In this document: positions 6,121 through 6,644 of the stretch, piece after piece | Numbering within the stretch: position 1 is the stretch's first letter | Layout: each line of letters opens with the position of its first letter | Origin: Clostridia bacterium | Lineage (GTDB): Bacteria > Bacillota > Clostridia > Oscillospirales > Butyricicoccaceae | Assembly (NCBI GenBank): GCA_900763355.1 | Contig: CAAFJY010000026.1 | Coordinates: forward strand, 1 to 6,644 | Reading direction: 5' to 3' | Length of the DNA stretch: 6,644 bases | The notes under the pieces: generated by a model | Seen by the model: the letters and a program-made list of their open reading frames with translations, nothing else | What the model was told of the DNA's origin: nothing | Database searches by the model: none | Made by a program: the position numbers and the translations under genes

Positions 6121-6186
6121 GATAGTCCGGCCATTTCCGGCGGCCGGGTAGAAACTGCAAACCCAGATCGTTTGCGATATATCGGC
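6118..6186 (-). ncRNA. Purine riboswitch aptamer, guanine class
   Basis: On the minus strand this 69-nt element folds as a three-way junction. P1 is GCCGATA (6186-6180) with TATCGGC (6124-6118). P2 is GCAAAC (6175-6170) with GTTTGC (6162-6157), loop GATCTGG. The J2/3 core is AGTTTCTA (6156-6149). P3 is CCGGCCG with TGGCCGG, loop CCGGAAA. J3/1 is ACTA. By alignment to the Bacillus subtilis xpt switch, the ligand-contacting U22, U47, U51 and C74 are all present. The GG of L2 and CC of L3 needed for loop-loop contact are also present. C74 marks the guanine/hypoxanthine/xanthine class; U74 would mark adenine. It precedes a terminator and the importer genes, so it should be an OFF switch. Confidence 0.95.
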
Positions 6187-6198
6187 AATATCAAGCTG

Positions 6199-6221
6199 AA
6201 AAAAGAGGGCTTTGCGAAACC
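6199..6221 (-). terminator. Weak candidate terminator after xpt
   Basis: On the minus strand GGTTT (6221-6217) can pair with AAGCC (6212-6208), including one G-U pair, with loop CGCA. CTC and six T (6199-6204) follow. A 5-bp stem is weak, so termination is likely partial at best, and transcripts from xpt may continue into the riboswitch. Confidence 0.35.
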
Positions 6222-6229
6222 GCGGGAGT

Positions 6230-6644
6230 TTATTCCCCCACGAAATGCACGCCGGTCTCCACGTCCATGGAGGCGATGCACGCCAGGGATTCCACCCGCA
6301 CGCCCCGGGCACGGATGCGTGCGCCCCCGGGCTGGAAGGCCTTTTCCACGGCAATGCCCGCGCCGACCAGGGTCGCGCCCGACTGCTCCACGATGCTGAT
6401 GAGCCCGTCCAGCGCCGCGCCGTTGGCCAGAAAATCGTCGATGATGAGAATGCGGTCCTCCGGCCCCAGGAGCTTTTTCTCCACCAGGATGTCGCTCACC
6501 GTTCCCCGGGTAAAGGAAGCCACAGGCGCGGTGTAGACATCCCCGGCAATGTTTTTGCTCTTGCTCTTTCGGGCGAAAATAACAGAACATCCGAAAAACT
6601 GGGCCGCGATGCACGCGATCCCGATCCCGGATGCCTCGATGGTC
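6230..6644 (-). CDS. xpt: Xanthine phosphoribosyltransferase, C-terminal part (5' end outside window)
   Basis: The visible 137 residues end in a TAA stop, and the frame stays open to the window edge. About 55 N-terminal residues are missing compared with the 194-residue Bacillus enzyme. Xpt makes XMP from xanthine and 5-phosphoribosyl-1-pyrophosphate in the cytosol. The sequence begins TIEASGIGIA, close to TIESSGIAPA in Bacillus Xpt. It then has VIFARKSKS and the PRPP-binding motif ILIIDDFLANG, followed by LISIVEQSGA, IAVEKAFQPG and VRVESLACI. All of these line up with Xpt rather than with adenine or hypoxanthine phosphoribosyltransferases. It lies upstream of the importer on the same strand, 43 nt before the riboswitch aptamer. 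Whether a second purine switch precedes xpt cannot be seen here. Confidence 0.95.
   Translation of the reverse strand, partial: TIEASGIGIACIAAQFFGCSVIFARKSKSKNIAGDVYTAPVASFTRGTVSDILVEKKLLGPEDRILIIDDFLANGAALDGLISIVEQSGATLVGAGIAVEKAFQPGGARIRARGVRVESLACIASMDVETGVHFVGE

Noticed and set aside
5963..6160. N-terminal extension of the binding protein upstream of 5962
   Set aside because: The extension crosses the riboswitch terminator and aptamer. The signal peptide and a strong ribosome site mark the ATG at 5960-5962.
6163..6192. TTGATA and GATATAT as a promoter just ahead of the aptamer
   Set aside because: The two are only about 8 bp apart and overlap the P1/J1-2 part of the aptamer, so they cannot act as a -35/-10 pair for a transcript carrying a full aptamer.
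6003..6614. Minus-strand frame of 203 codons overlapping xpt and the riboswitch
   Set aside because: It is an alternative frame of xpt, rich in G, R and H, with no family resemblance.

Overview
The window looks like chromosomal DNA from a GC-rich Gram-positive anaerobe of the class Clostridia, most plausibly an Oscillospiraceae-type gut bacterium. This is inferred from four things: strong AGGAGG-type ribosome sites, a lipoprotein with a Clostridia-style Q/N-rich linker, a purine riboswitch, and GC-rich codon use. No species can be assigned. There are no mobile elements, CRISPR arrays, tRNAs or rRNAs.

All genes lie on the minus strand, so transcription runs from high to low coordinates. The order is: the 3' part of xpt, xanthine phosphoribosyltransferase (6230 to the window edge); a leader with a guanine-class purine riboswitch aptamer (6118-6186), an antiterminator hairpin (6066-6095) and an overlapping intrinsic terminator (6036-6074); a BMP-family substrate-binding lipoprotein (4691-5962); a hairpin-rich gap; a double-NBD ABC ATPase (2951-4510, probably a TTG start); two membrane permeases (1852-2961 and 860-1846); a HAD-family phosphatase resembling 5'-nucleotidases (203-856); and a strong terminator (157-186). 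From the ATPase to the HAD gene the reading frames overlap or sit 3-5 nt apart, so they form one transcriptional unit.

Together they make a purine salvage module. The lipoprotein, ATPase and permeases form an importer of the NupNOPQ/BmpA class, which takes up nucleosides (guanosine in Bacillus subtilis). Xpt converts xanthine and PRPP to XMP. The HAD enzyme may dephosphorylate nucleoside monophosphates. The riboswitch keeps cytosine at the specificity position (C74 in xpt numbering), so it should sense guanine or hypoxanthine/xanthine and stop transcription of the importer when purine is plentiful.

The most interesting signal is the riboswitch itself, which sits between xpt and the importer rather than in front of xpt. 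No convincing promoter is visible between xpt and the aptamer, so the switch may act as an internal attenuator in a longer xpt-importer operon. Other points of interest are the hairpins between the binding-protein gene and the ATPase gene, the placement of a nucleotidase-like gene at the end of a riboswitch-controlled importer operon, and a perfect palindrome just beyond the operon terminator. Apart from these, the genes belong to known families, and I see no evidence of an entirely new system.
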